NCBI RefSeq assembly: GCF_901212655.1
Contig: NZ_CAAKON010000004.1
Span: 1 to 45,036 of the forward strand
DNA from: Olsenella uli
GTDB taxonomy: Bacteria > Actinomycetota > Coriobacteriia > Coriobacteriales > Atopobiaceae
Length of the DNA: 45,036 bases
Direction of reading: 5' to 3'
In this document: positions 1 to 10,602 of the stretch, piece by piece
Numbering within the stretch: position 1 is the first letter of the stretch
Layout: every line of letters starts with the position of its first letter
Notes under the pieces: model-generated
Databases searched by the model: none
What the model was told of the DNA's origin: nothing
The model's input: only the letters and a program-made list of their open reading frames with translations
Made by a program: the position numbers and the translations under genes

Positions 1-42
1 GTAAACAACCTGTTGGCACTAAACAGCTAGCGGGGAGGAACT

Positions 43-453
43 ATGTCACGCGAGAGCGAGATTCGGGAGGCCATCGTGGCCGCCAACGAGGCGCTCGAGC
101 ACCTGCGGGCCGCAGCGGACGAGCTGAACAGCGCCGGCAGGTGGGGGATGGTCGACATGATGGGCGGCGGGTTCTTCACATCGGCCATCAAGCATGGCCG
201 TCTGAGCAACGCCCAAGATGAGATTCAGGAGGCCAAGCGGGCACTCAAGCGCTTCTCCCGCGAGCTGCGCGACGTGGACGAGGATGCCGGTCTCAACGTG
301 GAGGTGGGCGGCCTGCTTGGGTTCTTTGACGTCTTCATGGACAACCCGCTGTCAGACCTGCTCGTGCAGAGCCGCATCGGCGAGGTGCAGGAGCAGCTCG
401 AGCGCGCCATCCGCCAGGTCACCGTGGCGCGCGACCGGCTTTGCCGCATGTAG
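43..453 (+). CDS. Small conserved hypothetical protein
   Basis: I do not recognise a named family. The 136-residue product has no signal peptide or membrane segment. It looks mostly alpha-helical, with charged heptad-like stretches at about residues 5-30 and 105-135. Two glycine/phenylalanine-rich patches stand out: GGGFFTSAIKHG (41-52) and GGLLGFFDVFMDN (89-101). The amphipathic helices around these loops would suit a small helical-bundle cytoplasmic protein. The start is supported by GGGGAGG seven bases upstream. It stands alone: its upstream neighbour lies outside the window and the next gene, serB, is on the opposite strand. Function cannot be assigned from the sequence. Confidence 0.8.
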   Translation: MSRESEIREAIVAANEALEHLRAAADELNSAGRWGMVDMMGGGFFTSAIKHGRLSNAQDEIQEAKRALKRFSRELRDVDEDAGLNVEVGGLLGFFDVFMDNPLSDLLVQSRIGEVQEQLERAIRQVTVARDRLCRM

Positions 454-540
454 ACGCAGTGGGGGGGCGCATCAGCAACCTTGCGGGATGCCGCGGCGTC
501 CGCCATGGTCACAATGAGGGGGGCCGTTGCGCCCCGACAA

Positions 541-585
541 CAGAAGGGCGCCCCGCCAGCTCTCGCAGGCTGGTGGGGCGCCCTT
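541..585 (-). terminator. Probable intrinsic terminator of serB
   Basis: A 17-base inverted repeat with one G-T position (544-560 and 569-585) closes a short loop. On the minus strand the hairpin is followed by a T-rich tract (CTTCTGTTGT), as expected just after the serB stop. Its GC-rich stem could also stop plus-strand transcripts from the upstream gene. Confidence 0.6.
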
Positions 586-612
586 GCCATATCGGCTCCT
601 ACGTCTCGGCTC

Positions 613-1284
613 CTACGCCTCGGCCGCGTCGATGATGGGGTAGGCGAGCATCAGGTTGCGCTCGTCGATGTGGTGCGGCGCAGCTGCGCGCACCTTGGGC
701 TTCGCGCAGAAGCCGATGCCCACACCCGCGGCGAGGATCATGGGGATGTCGTTGGCGCCGTCTCCGATGGCCACGGTGCGCTCCATGGGAATGCCCAGCT
801 CCTTGGCCCAAGCCCGCAGCGACGCGAGCTTGCGGTCCTTGGTGACGATCTCGGCTGCCAGCCTGCCCGTGAGCTTGCCGTCCGCCACCTCAAGGCGGTT
901 CGCGAGGCAGTAGTCGATGTCCGCCGCCTCAACGATGCGGTCCGCCACCTCGTGGAATCCGCCCGAGACGACGCCAACCTTCCAGCCGCGCTCGTGCGCC
1001 TCGGCCACGAGCTCTTGCGCGCCCGGCGTGAACGTGACGCGGGCGAAGGTGCGGTCGAACACGCTCTCGTCCAGTCCCGCGAGCAGGGCCACGCGCTCCT
1101 CGAGCGCGGCCTTGAAGTCCAGCTCGCCGCGCATGGCCCGCTCGGTGACCTCCGCCACGCGCTCGCCCACGCCGGCCTCCTCGCCCAAAAGGTCGATGAC
1201 CTCCTGGTTGATGAGCGTGGAGTCGATGTCCATCACGATGAGGTGGCGGCCGCTCGCCTGCGCGCTCGCCTCGGTGTCTGCCAT
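613..1284 (-). CDS. serB: Phosphoserine phosphatase (SerB)
   Basis: The enzyme removes phosphate from L-phosphoserine, the last step of serine synthesis, in the cytoplasm. The 223-residue protein is a HAD-superfamily phosphatase with all four signatures: motif I MDIDSTLI (nucleophile D19, acid D21), motif II VVSGGFHEV, a motif III lysine in KDRKLASLR, and motif IV AIGDGANDIPMI. There is no N-terminal ACT domain, as in short SerB proteins. The ATG at 1284 was chosen because GGGAGG lies nine bases upstream and homology begins right there; the reading frame is open further upstream but runs through the glnA terminator. It lies downstream of glnA on the same strand but is separated from it by a strong hairpin, so it probably depends on read-through or its own promoter. 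Confidence 0.93.
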   Translation of the reverse strand: MADTEASAQASGRHLIVMDIDSTLINQEVIDLLGEEAGVGERVAEVTERAMRGELDFKAALEERVALLAGLDESVFDRTFARVTFTPGAQELVAEAHERGWKVGVVSGGFHEVADRIVEAADIDYCLANRLEVADGKLTGRLAAEIVTKDRKLASLRAWAKELGIPMERTVAIGDGANDIPMILAAGVGIGFCAKPKVRAAAPHHIDERNLMLAYPIIDAAEA

Positions 1285-1303
1285 GCCCACGATGCCTCCC
1301 GAT

Positions 1304-1335
1304 GAAAAAGGCGGCCCCGCCGAAGCGAGGCCGCC
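1304..1335 (-). terminator. Intrinsic terminator of glnA
   Basis: On the minus strand GGCGGCC (1335-1329) pairs with GGCCGCC (1316-1310) and is followed by a run of T residues (1309-1305). This is a canonical rho-independent terminator 28 bases past the glnA stop and just before the serB ribosome binding site. Confidence 0.85.
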
Positions 1336-1363
1336 AGACCAACCAAAACCTCTGGGATCGAGC

Positions 1364-3451
<2,088 letters not shown>

Positions 3452-3756
3452 GTGGTCTCGCTTTCTCTTCTCGCGGTTGACCCTGAACGCCACGGTGGGT
3501 GGCACGCCGTCTGGCGCAGGGGCTTCCTGACGCCCAAACACTCTAGCGACGATTTATTTCAACGTAATTAAAGCTTCGATACCTGCGTGCGAATTGGACG
3601 GGGTGCGTGGCGTGAGGGCCGATCGCGGGCTTCCGCCCGAGCCTTGTGTCTCGCCTGTGGCATATGCGGCCAAATCTATGGGTGGGCCGGCGTAACTAGT
3701 AGGATAGGGAGGATTCATCGATGCCGGCACGGGCCGGCGGATAGGATAGGGGAGAT
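3452..3756. other. Divergent intergenic region, glnA / deacetylase
   Basis: These 305 bases carry both divergent promoters. The glnA-proximal part (3540-3590) is AT-rich and the likely promoter zone, although no clean -35/-10 pair stands out. Near the deacetylase gene the near-identical strings AGGATAGGGAGGA (3701-3713) and AGGATAGGGGAGA (3744-3756) flank a GC hairpin (GCCGGC, 3723-3738). The second copy supplies the ribosome binding site of the deacetylase. No riboswitch was recognised. Confidence 0.4.
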
Positions 3757-5469
3757 ATGTCTGCCAAGCACTTTGCGAAGCCGGGCAACCCTGCCAACCC
3801 TGCCAACCAGGGCGCGGCGCCCGGTGGGACGGTACAGCCAAGGCGTGGCGCAACCGCCTGGGGCGAGGGCTCTGCCTCGGGAGATGCGGCGGGAGGGCGC
3901 AACGCTGCGCCCGCGGCCCAACAGTCGGCCCAACAACCCGACCCGTACGGCTGGGGCCCCAGCCCGTACGACGCGCAGTCGAACCCGTATGCGAGCGCGG
4001 GCTCCCAGGACCCCTTCCCGGGCGCCGGCGCGCAGAACCCCTACACGGATGCCGGCGCGCAAAACCCCTACGCGAGCCCCTACACCCCGCCCGTTCAGGA
4101 CGAAAACGTCTACGTGGACGGCCCCTCCTCGGGCGCGGTGAACGTGATGCACGAGCATGCCGGCCACGTGGACCCGCTGAGCCGCGAGAACTACCATCCC
4201 TCCAAGAAGCGGGGGCGTCGCTCCCGCGGCTCCGGCGACGATGCCGCCGCCGACGCGCCCGTGCAGCCGGAGAGCCCCTACGCCGCGCCCAAGCGCCGCA
4301 GCCACAAGCCGGTGGCAATCGCGGTGCTGGTGGTGCTTGGCCTGCTGGCGGGCGTGGGTCTCTACCTCTGGCAGAACCCGCCGTTCTACAGCGTCACCAT
4401 CAATGGCGCTACCCAGACGGTGGATGCCGGCTCCACGCTCCAGACGGCCATCGACAAGGGCTACGCCTCGCCCCAGGCCGGCGACCTCATCGCCGTGGAC
4501 GGCTCGGTGGCCACTCCCGGCGGCGGCGACCCGTTCGAGGCCACGGTGAACGGCGCCTCCACGACAGACCCCACCACGCCGCTTCCGCGCAACGGCACCG
4601 TCGAGTTCCAGGACGGCAACGACGTCAACGAGACCTACACCGAGGCCACCGAGACCATCCCGTATGACACCTCGGGCGGAACGGACGTCAACTCCACCAC
4701 GGCCTACTGGGCCGGCTCCATCCACGTCTGCTCCGAGGGCGAGGACGGCGAGCGGGTCACGCGCACCGGCGACGTCTCCGGCAAGACGGTGACCAAGGTC
4801 ACCAAGCAGCCGGTTGCCGCGGGCTACCACGTCTACTCCGCGAACACGAACGGCGACAAGGTGATCGCCCTCACGTTCGACGACGGCCCGTGGCCCACCA
4901 CCACCTCCGAGATTCTCGACATCCTCAAGGAGAACGACGCCAAGGCCACGTTCTTCGAGATCGGCAACCAGGTGGCCGAGAACGCAGATGTGGTGAAGCG
5001 CATCCATGCCGAGGGCCATCAGATCGGGTCACACACCTGGGACCACGCGAGCGGCTCGGGTCGCGGCGTCGATCTTACGCGCATGACCGCAGACGAGCAG
5101 GTCCAGGAGGTCGAGAAGGGCTTCCAGGCCATCGAGGACACGCTGGGCACGCAGGTGAACCACGTGCTGCGCGCGCCGGGCGGCAACTACCACGGCGAGA
5201 TCATCGGCACGCTCAAGGACAAGATCACGGCAGAGATTGGCTGGGACGTCGACACCGAGGACTGGCGCAAGCCTGGTGCGGCCGCCATCGAGCGGGCCAT
5301 CCTTTCTGCGAAGCCCGGAAACGTTGTCCTCATGCACGACGGTGGCGGCGACCGCTCCGAGACGGTCGAGGCGCTCAAGGCGGCGCTGCCGCAGCTCAAG
5401 GCTCAGGGCTACAAGTTCGTCACCATCGATGAGCTCATGAGCACCTACGGCACGCCGAGCAGCGACTAG
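3757..5469 (+). CDS. Membrane-anchored polysaccharide deacetylase (NodB domain)
   Basis: It is predicted to remove acetyl groups from cell-wall glycan or another extracellular polysaccharide. Residues 1-180 are cytoplasmic and low in complexity, with repeated G-A-Q-N-P-Y units. A single membrane segment lies at about 186-206 (VAIAVLVVLGLLAGVGLYLW). A linker domain of unknown type spans about 208-365. The NodB domain (368-570) has every catalytic motif: TFDDGP, the metal-binding histidines in GSHTWDH, RAPGGN, DTEDW and VVLMHDGG. An active metal-dependent enzyme is therefore expected outside the cell. The ATG follows GGGGAGAT. It is monocistronic, with a terminator 32 bases after the stop. The glycan substrate cannot be read from the sequence. 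Confidence 0.9.
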   Translation: MSAKHFAKPGNPANPANQGAAPGGTVQPRRGATAWGEGSASGDAAGGRNAAPAAQQSAQQPDPYGWGPSPYDAQSNPYASAGSQDPFPGAGAQNPYTDAGAQNPYASPYTPPVQDENVYVDGPSSGAVNVMHEHAGHVDPLSRENYHPSKKRGRRSRGSGDDAAADAPVQPESPYAAPKRRSHKPVAIAVLVVLGLLAGVGLYLWQNPPFYSVTINGATQTVDAGSTLQTAIDKGYASPQAGDLIAVDGSVATPGGGDPFEATVNGASTTDPTTPLPRNGTVEFQDGNDVNETYTEATETIPYDTSGGTDVNSTTAYWAGSIHVCSEGEDGERVTRTGDVSGKTVTKVTKQPVAAGYHVYSANTNGDKVIALTFDDGPWPTTTSEILDILKENDAKATFFEIGNQVAENADVVKRIHAEGHQIGSHTWDHASGSGRGVDLTRMTADEQVQEVEKGFQAIEDTLGTQVNHVLRAPGGNYHGEIIGTLKDKITAEIGWDVDTEDWRKPGAAAIERAILSAKPGNVVLMHDGGGDRSETVEALKAALPQLKAQGYKFVTIDELMSTYGTPSSD

Positions 5470-5500
5470 GCTTTCGCGCAAGAAAGGGCGCGTGCCATGG

Positions 5501-5531
5501 GGGTGTCCGCTTCGGGCGGGCACCCTTTTTT
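5501..5531 (+). terminator. Intrinsic terminator of deacetylase gene
   Basis: GGGTGTCCGC (5501-5510) pairs with GCGGGCACCC (5516-5525) over a short loop containing TTCG and is followed by six T residues. It lies between the convergent deacetylase and yaaA genes. Confidence 0.88.
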
Positions 5532-5551
5532 GTGCGTGCCGTGCCGCGCCT

Positions 5552-6445
5552 CTATGCGCGCATGAAGACGAGGCGGTCGGGCGAGGAGAGCTCCGCGTCG
5601 TAGCGGTAGCCAACGTCGAAGCGCACGAGGTCCGCCTGGTCGTCGAGGGCGCGCTCGGCCATCCAGCGCACCATCGAGCCACGGGCGGCCTTGCTCGCCG
5701 TGGAGCGCTGGACGGGCTTCCCACCTCTCAATGACTCGCCAGAGATACAGGTCACGCAGGCCGTGCCTCCCAGGTGGGGGAGGACGGCCTTGGCATACTC
5801 CACACTGGCGAGGTTCACGACGACGGTTTCTCGCGTGACGCTAGCGATGGTCTTTTGCGAGCCGATGCCCATGGTCGCACCGCGAGCCTCCCCATCCGGC
5901 TCGCCCGTAACGTGCCGCGCGATGACGTTGCCCCAGAACTCGTATAGGTTTCTCGGTGCCGGCCCCTCGCCCTTGGCGGTGGCGTTCGTCGCGAGCCTCG
6001 CGCCCATCTCGAGCCGGTACGGCATCACGGCGTCCAGCGGCCGCATACAGCCGTGCAGCCCGGAGAGGACCCAGAGGTGGTCCTGCAGCCATTCGAGGGA
6101 CTCCGTGCCCAGAACCTCGGGCGCCATGCTGCGGAATTGGATGCCGTCATAGGTGAGCACCGCGGGCGTGAGACGTGCGGCCATCCGTGGCGCACGGGCC
6201 TCGTCGAGGGACGCGGGCACCACAAGCTCGCGCGTCATGTCGACGCACTCGGCCGTGAGCTTGTCGCTTGTGCCCCAGAGCACCTGGAGCTGGGAGGGGT
6301 CCATGGCCTTGAGCCGCGCGGCAAGGCGGCGGCTCGCCTCGGGGAAGGGCGGGATGCCCAGGGGCATCACGTCGTCTGCCGGCGTGTCGGCGCCGGAGGC
6401 GCGCATCTTCTTGGCGGGCGAGATGATGACCTGGATGTCTGCCAT
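5552..6445 (-). CDS. yaaA: Peroxide stress protein YaaA (UPF0246/DUF328)
   Basis: Family members lower intracellular free iron and protect DNA during hydrogen peroxide stress; the E. coli protein binds DNA. The 297-residue product begins with the family hallmark VIISPAKKM and contains VLWGTSDKLTAECV, FRSMAPEVL, GLHGCMRPLD and LRGGKPVQRSTASKAARG in the expected order. The ATG at 6445 lies six bases after GGGAGG on the minus strand; the 14 codons upstream of it are not conserved. It is convergent with the deacetylase gene and divergent from nth. A role in oxidative stress would fit an anaerobe that also carries desulfoferrodoxin in this window. Confidence 0.9.
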   Translation of the reverse strand: MADIQVIISPAKKMRASGADTPADDVMPLGIPPFPEASRRLAARLKAMDPSQLQVLWGTSDKLTAECVDMTRELVVPASLDEARAPRMAARLTPAVLTYDGIQFRSMAPEVLGTESLEWLQDHLWVLSGLHGCMRPLDAVMPYRLEMGARLATNATAKGEGPAPRNLYEFWGNVIARHVTGEPDGEARGATMGIGSQKTIASVTRETVVVNLASVEYAKAVLPHLGGTACVTCISGESLRGGKPVQRSTASKAARGSMVRWMAERALDDQADLVRFDVGYRYDAELSSPDRLVFMRA

Positions 6446-6699
6446 GGAGCCTCCCGTGAGCCGGGCCGCAGGGCTGCGGCGAGCCAAACTACGCTGCTAT
6501 ACTCTCGCACGGTTCAAGTGCCAGGGCGACGACAATCGCCGGGCCGGGCGCGCGAGGCCGCCGGCTCGCGAGAGTGTTGTGGGCGCGAGGGTCGGATTGG
6601 GGCTGCCGCATGCTCCAAACTGTCGGGCGCGCGAGCGGGGCGGGCGCGCAAACGGCGCCGGGCGCGAAAGCGGGCCGAGCGAGACGAAGGGAGCAGACC

Positions 6700-7362
6700 A
6701 TGCCGAGGGAGACCAACGCCGCAAAGCGTGAGCGCGCCATCGAGGTGTGCGAGCGGCTCAACCGTCGCTACGGGCCGGTCGAGTGCTTCCTGGACTACGA
6801 GAGCCCCTATCGTCTCGTCATATCGGTGCTGCTCAGCGCCCAGACCACGGATGCCCAGGTCAACAAGGTGACGCCCGAGCTCTTTCGCCGGTGGCCCACG
6901 CCGGCAGACCTCGCGGCGGCCACGCCTGGGCAGGTGGCCGAGGTCATCCGCTCCATCGGCTTCTACAAGAGCAAGGCACGCCATGCCGTCGAGGCGGCAC
7001 AGATGATCATGAGCGACTTTGGCGGCGAGGTGCCGCGCACGATGGCCGAGCTCACGCGGCTGCCGGGCGTGGGGCGCAAGACCGCCAACATCGTCCTCAA
7101 CGTGAGCTTTGGCATCGTGGAGGGCATCGCGGTGGACACGCACGTGAACCGCCTTGCGCACCGCATGAGGCTCTCGCCCAAGACGCACGAGGCCGAGCCG
7201 CTCAAGACCGAGCAGGACCTGCTCAAGATTCTGCCGAGGGAGTATTGGCGCGACGTCAACCACCAGTGGATCAAGTTCTGCCGAGAGATATGCAGCGCCA
7301 AGGCACCCAAGTGCGCCGCGTGCCCGTTGGCAGACATCTGCCCGAGCTTCCCGGTGGCGTAG
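6700..7362 (+). CDS. nth: Endonuclease III (Nth)
   Basis: This DNA glycosylase/AP lyase removes oxidised pyrimidines in base excision repair. The 220-residue protein has the HhH-GPD fold: the hairpin LPGVGRKTAN carries the catalytic lysine K127, and VDTH carries the catalytic aspartate D146. The C-terminus has the four-cysteine [4Fe-4S] loop with spacing C-x6-C-x2-C-x5-C (CSAKAPKCAACPLADIC). The ATG at 6700 follows GAAGGGAG. The frame is open upstream but the added residues are low in complexity and unlike the family. A TATACT element at 6498-6503 could be the -10 of its promoter, but no convincing -35 partner was found. Confidence 0.95.
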   Translation: MPRETNAAKRERAIEVCERLNRRYGPVECFLDYESPYRLVISVLLSAQTTDAQVNKVTPELFRRWPTPADLAAATPGQVAEVIRSIGFYKSKARHAVEAAQMIMSDFGGEVPRTMAELTRLPGVGRKTANIVLNVSFGIVEGIAVDTHVNRLAHRMRLSPKTHEAEPLKTEQDLLKILPREYWRDVNHQWIKFCREICSAKAPKCAACPLADICPSFPVA

Positions 7363-7534
7363 CGCGGGCGCTCTCTTCTGTGTGCGGCGTCTTTGCCGAT
7401 GCCGAGCCAATGTCTTGCCCTGTCCTTGCACGATGAGGCTCGCGCTCGCGCTCGCGCCGGGCGGTGCAGTCGCCCGCACCTCTCTGGCCCCGCTTGCGCT
7501 CCTTCCGCCCCGCGTGCCCGCCGCCCGCGCCGTT

Positions 7535-7564
7535 TTCACGCATGTCCGCAATGCCGTCTACAAT
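7535..7564 (+). promoter_or_regulatory. Putative polA promoter
   Basis: TTCACG (7535-7540) and TACAAT (7559-7564) are separated by 18 bases and lie 31 bases before the chosen polA start. The -10 is good and the -35 is weak. Just upstream, at about 7438-7459, is a short GCTCGC repeat tract. Confidence 0.4.
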
Positions 7565-7595
7565 GGTTCGAGCAACCGAGACGAAAGGCGCTTTG

Positions 7596-10424
7596 ATGGC
7601 GGATATCGAAACGAACGGCAGCGTGAACACTGTGTCGGCTGGGGAGGCGTCTGTGGCGCCCAGCCCTGCGAGCCCCGCACAGGCCGAGACGGCTCCCGCG
7701 GCGCCTGCTTCCGAGAGCCCCGCGCCGGCGGAGGGCGCCCAAAGCGAGCCGCGCCGCGTGATTGCGGTGGTGGACGGCAACTCGCTCATGCACCGCGCCT
7801 TCCACGCCATCCCGCCCACGATGACCGCGCCGGACGGCCGGCCCACCAACGCCATCTTCGGCTTCGTGTCCATGTTCGTGAAGCTCGTGGAGAAGTTTCA
7901 CCCCAATGGCGTCATCTGCGCGTTCGACAAGGGCAAGCCCCAGGTCCGCATGGACATGCTGCCGCAGTACAAGGCCCAGCGCCCGCCGATGGACCCGGTG
8001 CTGCACGAGCAATTCCCCATGGTCAAGGAGCTGCTGCGCACCATGGACGTGCCGGTGGTCGAGCTTCAGGGCTGGGAGGGCGACGACATCCTCGGCACCC
8101 TGGCGCGCCGCGGCGAGGCCTCGGGCTACGACATGCTGCTCGTCACCGGTGACCGCGACATGTATCAGCTGGTCACCGAGCACGTGAACGTGGTGTCCAC
8201 GCGCAAGGGCGTGTCTGACGTCAACATCATGACGCCGGAGAGCGTCGATGACCTCTACCATGGCATCACGCCCGAGCTCGTGCCAGACTTCTACGGCCTC
8301 AAGGGTGACACCTCGGACAACATCCCTGGCGTGCCGGGCATCGGCCCCAAGAAGGCGAGCGCCCTCATCGTCAAGTACGGCTCGCTGGACAACGTGATCA
8401 CCCATGCGGACGAGATCAAGGGCAAGATGGGCGAGAACCTCCGTGCCCACATCGACGACGCGCTGCTCAGCCGCAAGGTGGCCATCATTCGCACGGACGC
8501 CCCAATCGAGATTGACCTCGCGGACGCCAAGTTTCCCACCTTCGACCCGGCCGTCGTGCGCGACGCCTTCGGCGCGCTCGGCTTCACGGGTATGACGTCC
8601 AAGGTGCTCGCGCTTGCGAGCGCAGGCTCCGCCACCGAGGTCGCGCCGGCAGCCGCCCCGGCCATCGAGGTGGGAGAGCTGCTCGAGGGCGATGCCCTCG
8701 CGGCCGCGCTCGACGCCGCGGCCGAGGCGGGGGAGTGGGTTGGCCTCGCGCTTGCGGATGCCAAGCTCCAGGGCACGCTCTTCGAGCCGGAGCTCGAGAT
8801 CTGGGCCTCCTGTGCGGCCGGCGTGGGCAAGGTCTCCGGCGATGCGGCGAGTGCCCTTATCGTGCGCGCGCTCGAGGGGTGGAACGTCGCCTCGGCAGAC
8901 GTGAAGGCGCTCATCCACGCGGTCTACCCGGTGGATTCCTCGCTCGCCGTCGCACCTGCGGGCGACGGCCGCCCCTTCGACCCGGCAGACCTCGACGCCT
9001 CCCGCACCTTCGACATCGCCGTGGCCGCCTACCTGCTGGACTCCTCCAAGGGTGCCTACGCCGTCGCAGACGTGGCCGAGCGCTATCTCGAGGGCGAGCT
9101 GCCCGAGCCCACGGACGCCGTGCCCGCGAGCGCGCTTGCCGCGCTGTCCGCGCGCCTGCTTCGCCCGGTGCTGGCGGAGGCGCTCGACCGTGATGGCTCG
9201 GCCTGCTGCATGCACCAGATCGAGATGCCGCTCGTGGGCGTGCTCGCCCGCATGGAGCGCCAGGGCATGCACGTTGACCCGCAGGTCCTCGCCCAGCAGT
9301 CCGCCGAGCTGGGGGCAGACATCGACACCTCCAAGCGCAGGGTCTTCGAGGCTGCGGGCCGCGAGTTCAACATCGACAGCCCCATGCAGCTCTCCGGCGT
9401 GCTCTTTGACGACCTGGGCCTGCCCACCGCCGGTCTCAAGAAGACGCAGCGCGGCTACTACTCCACCAACGCCAAGGTGCTCGAGGATTTCGCCCAGGCG
9501 AGCGACGTGGTGGCCGAGGTGCTTGCCTATCGTGAGAAGGCCAAGATCAAGAGCACCTACCTGGATGCCCTGCCGGCGCTCATCGCCGGTGACGGCCGCA
9601 TCCACACGAGCCTCAACCAGACCGTGGCCGCCACGGGCCGTCTCTCCAGCTCCAACCCCAACCTGCAGAACATCCCGGTGCGCAGCGGCCTCGGCCGTCG
9701 CGTGCGCCAGGCCTTCACGGTGGCCCCGGGCAGCGTCTTCCTTGCCTGCGACTACTCGCAGATCGAGCTGCGCCTGCTTGCGCATCTCTCAGGCGACAAG
9801 CATCTCATCGCGGCCTTCTGCGAGGGCGAGGATTTCCACGCCGAGACGGCCGCTCGCGTGTTTGGCGTGCCCGTCTCCGAGGTGACGCCCGAGCTCCGCA
9901 GCCGAGCCAAGGCCGTGAACTTTGGCATCGTCTATGGCCAGCAGGCCTACGGCCTTTCCACGTCGCTCCACATTCCGCGCCGCGAGGCCCAGGAGATGAT
10001 TGACCGCTACTTCGAGGCCTACCCCGGCGTGCGTGCCTACCTTGACCGCACGGTGGCCGAGGCCAAGAGTAACGTGTGGGTTGAGACGATGTTTGGCCGC
10101 AAGCGCCACGTGCCCGACATTCTGGCGAGGAATGCCAATCTGCGCAGCTTTGGCGAGCGCACGGCCATGAACCACCCCATGCAGGGCTCCGCGGCCGACA
10201 TCATCAAGCTTGCGATGGTTGCCGTGGACAGGCGCATGCGCAACGAGGGCCTGGCGAGCCGCCTCATCCTCCAGATTCACGACGAACTGGACTTCGAGGT
10301 TCCCGAGTCCGAGCTTGAGGAGATGAGCCGCGTGGTCAAGGAGACGATGGAGGGCGTCGTGGAGCTCTCCGTGCCGCTCGTGGCCGAGGTTAGCTACGGC
10401 AAGGACTGGGCCAGCGCCAAGTAG
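7596..10424 (+). CDS. polA: DNA polymerase I (PolA)
   Basis: It fills gaps in repair and removes Okazaki primers. The 942-residue protein starts with about 50 Ala/Pro/Glu-rich residues not typical of the family. The 5'-3' exonuclease domain follows (about 50-345; VVDGNSLMHRAF, LVTGDRDMYQL, LKGDTSDNIPGVPGIGPKKA). A degenerate 3'-5' exonuclease-like domain covers about 365-560. The polymerase domain has TGRLSSSNPNLQNIPVR, motif A CDYSQIELRLLAHLSGD, motif B RAKAVNFGIVYG and motif C LQIHDELDFEV. The D-x-E metal-binding pair of the proofreading site is missing (VGLALADAKLQG in its place), so proofreading is probably absent. The ATG at 7596 follows AAAGG; an in-frame ATG 11 codons upstream is an alternative. 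Confidence 0.95.
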   Translation: MADIETNGSVNTVSAGEASVAPSPASPAQAETAPAAPASESPAPAEGAQSEPRRVIAVVDGNSLMHRAFHAIPPTMTAPDGRPTNAIFGFVSMFVKLVEKFHPNGVICAFDKGKPQVRMDMLPQYKAQRPPMDPVLHEQFPMVKELLRTMDVPVVELQGWEGDDILGTLARRGEASGYDMLLVTGDRDMYQLVTEHVNVVSTRKGVSDVNIMTPESVDDLYHGITPELVPDFYGLKGDTSDNIPGVPGIGPKKASALIVKYGSLDNVITHADEIKGKMGENLRAHIDDALLSRKVAIIRTDAPIEIDLADAKFPTFDPAVVRDAFGALGFTGMTSKVLALASAGSATEVAPAAAPAIEVGELLEGDALAAALDAAAEAGEWVGLALADAKLQGTLFEPELEIWASCAAGVGKVSGDAASALIVRALEGWNVASADVKALIHAVYPVDSSLAVAPAGDGRPFDPADLDASRTFDIAVAAYLLDSSKGAYAVADVAERYLEGELPEPTDAVPASALAALSARLLRPVLAEALDRDGSACCMHQIEMPLVGVLARMERQGMHVDPQVLAQQSAELGADIDTSKRRVFEAAGREFNIDSPMQLSGVLFDDLGLPTAGLKKTQRGYYSTNAKVLEDFAQASDVVAEVLAYREKAKIKSTYLDALPALIAGDGRIHTSLNQTVAATGRLSSSNPNLQNIPVRSGLGRRVRQAFTVAPGSVFLACDYSQIELRLLAHLSGDKHLIAAFCEGEDFHAETAARVFGVPVSEVTPELRSRAKAVNFGIVYGQQAYGLSTSLHIPRREAQEMIDRYFEAYPGVRAYLDRTVAEAKSNVWVETMFGRKRHVPDILARNANLRSFGERTAMNHPMQGSAADIIKLAMVAVDRRMRNEGLASRLILQIHDELDFEVPESELEEMSRVVKETMEGVVELSVPLVAEVSYGKDWASAK

Positions 10425-10602
10425 GGACTGATCCGTGTCCGGGAGGCCTGGGTGGTGTCAAGGAATCCGGGCAGCAGCCGGAAGACCGAGTGGCGGCATC
10501 TAGAAAACTGGGCGGCGGCGCGCCGGCGGCTTTGGGCCGCCGCGCCGCTCGATGAGTCGGGCTCGGCCAAGCCTGCCATCCAGTTTGGCTCATCGGCTGC
10601 CG

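Noticed and set aside
10425..10602. GC-rich hairpin between polA and the Nramp transporter as a terminator
   Set aside because: Stem pairing around 10512-10553 is imperfect and there is no T-tract on either strand, so it was not called.
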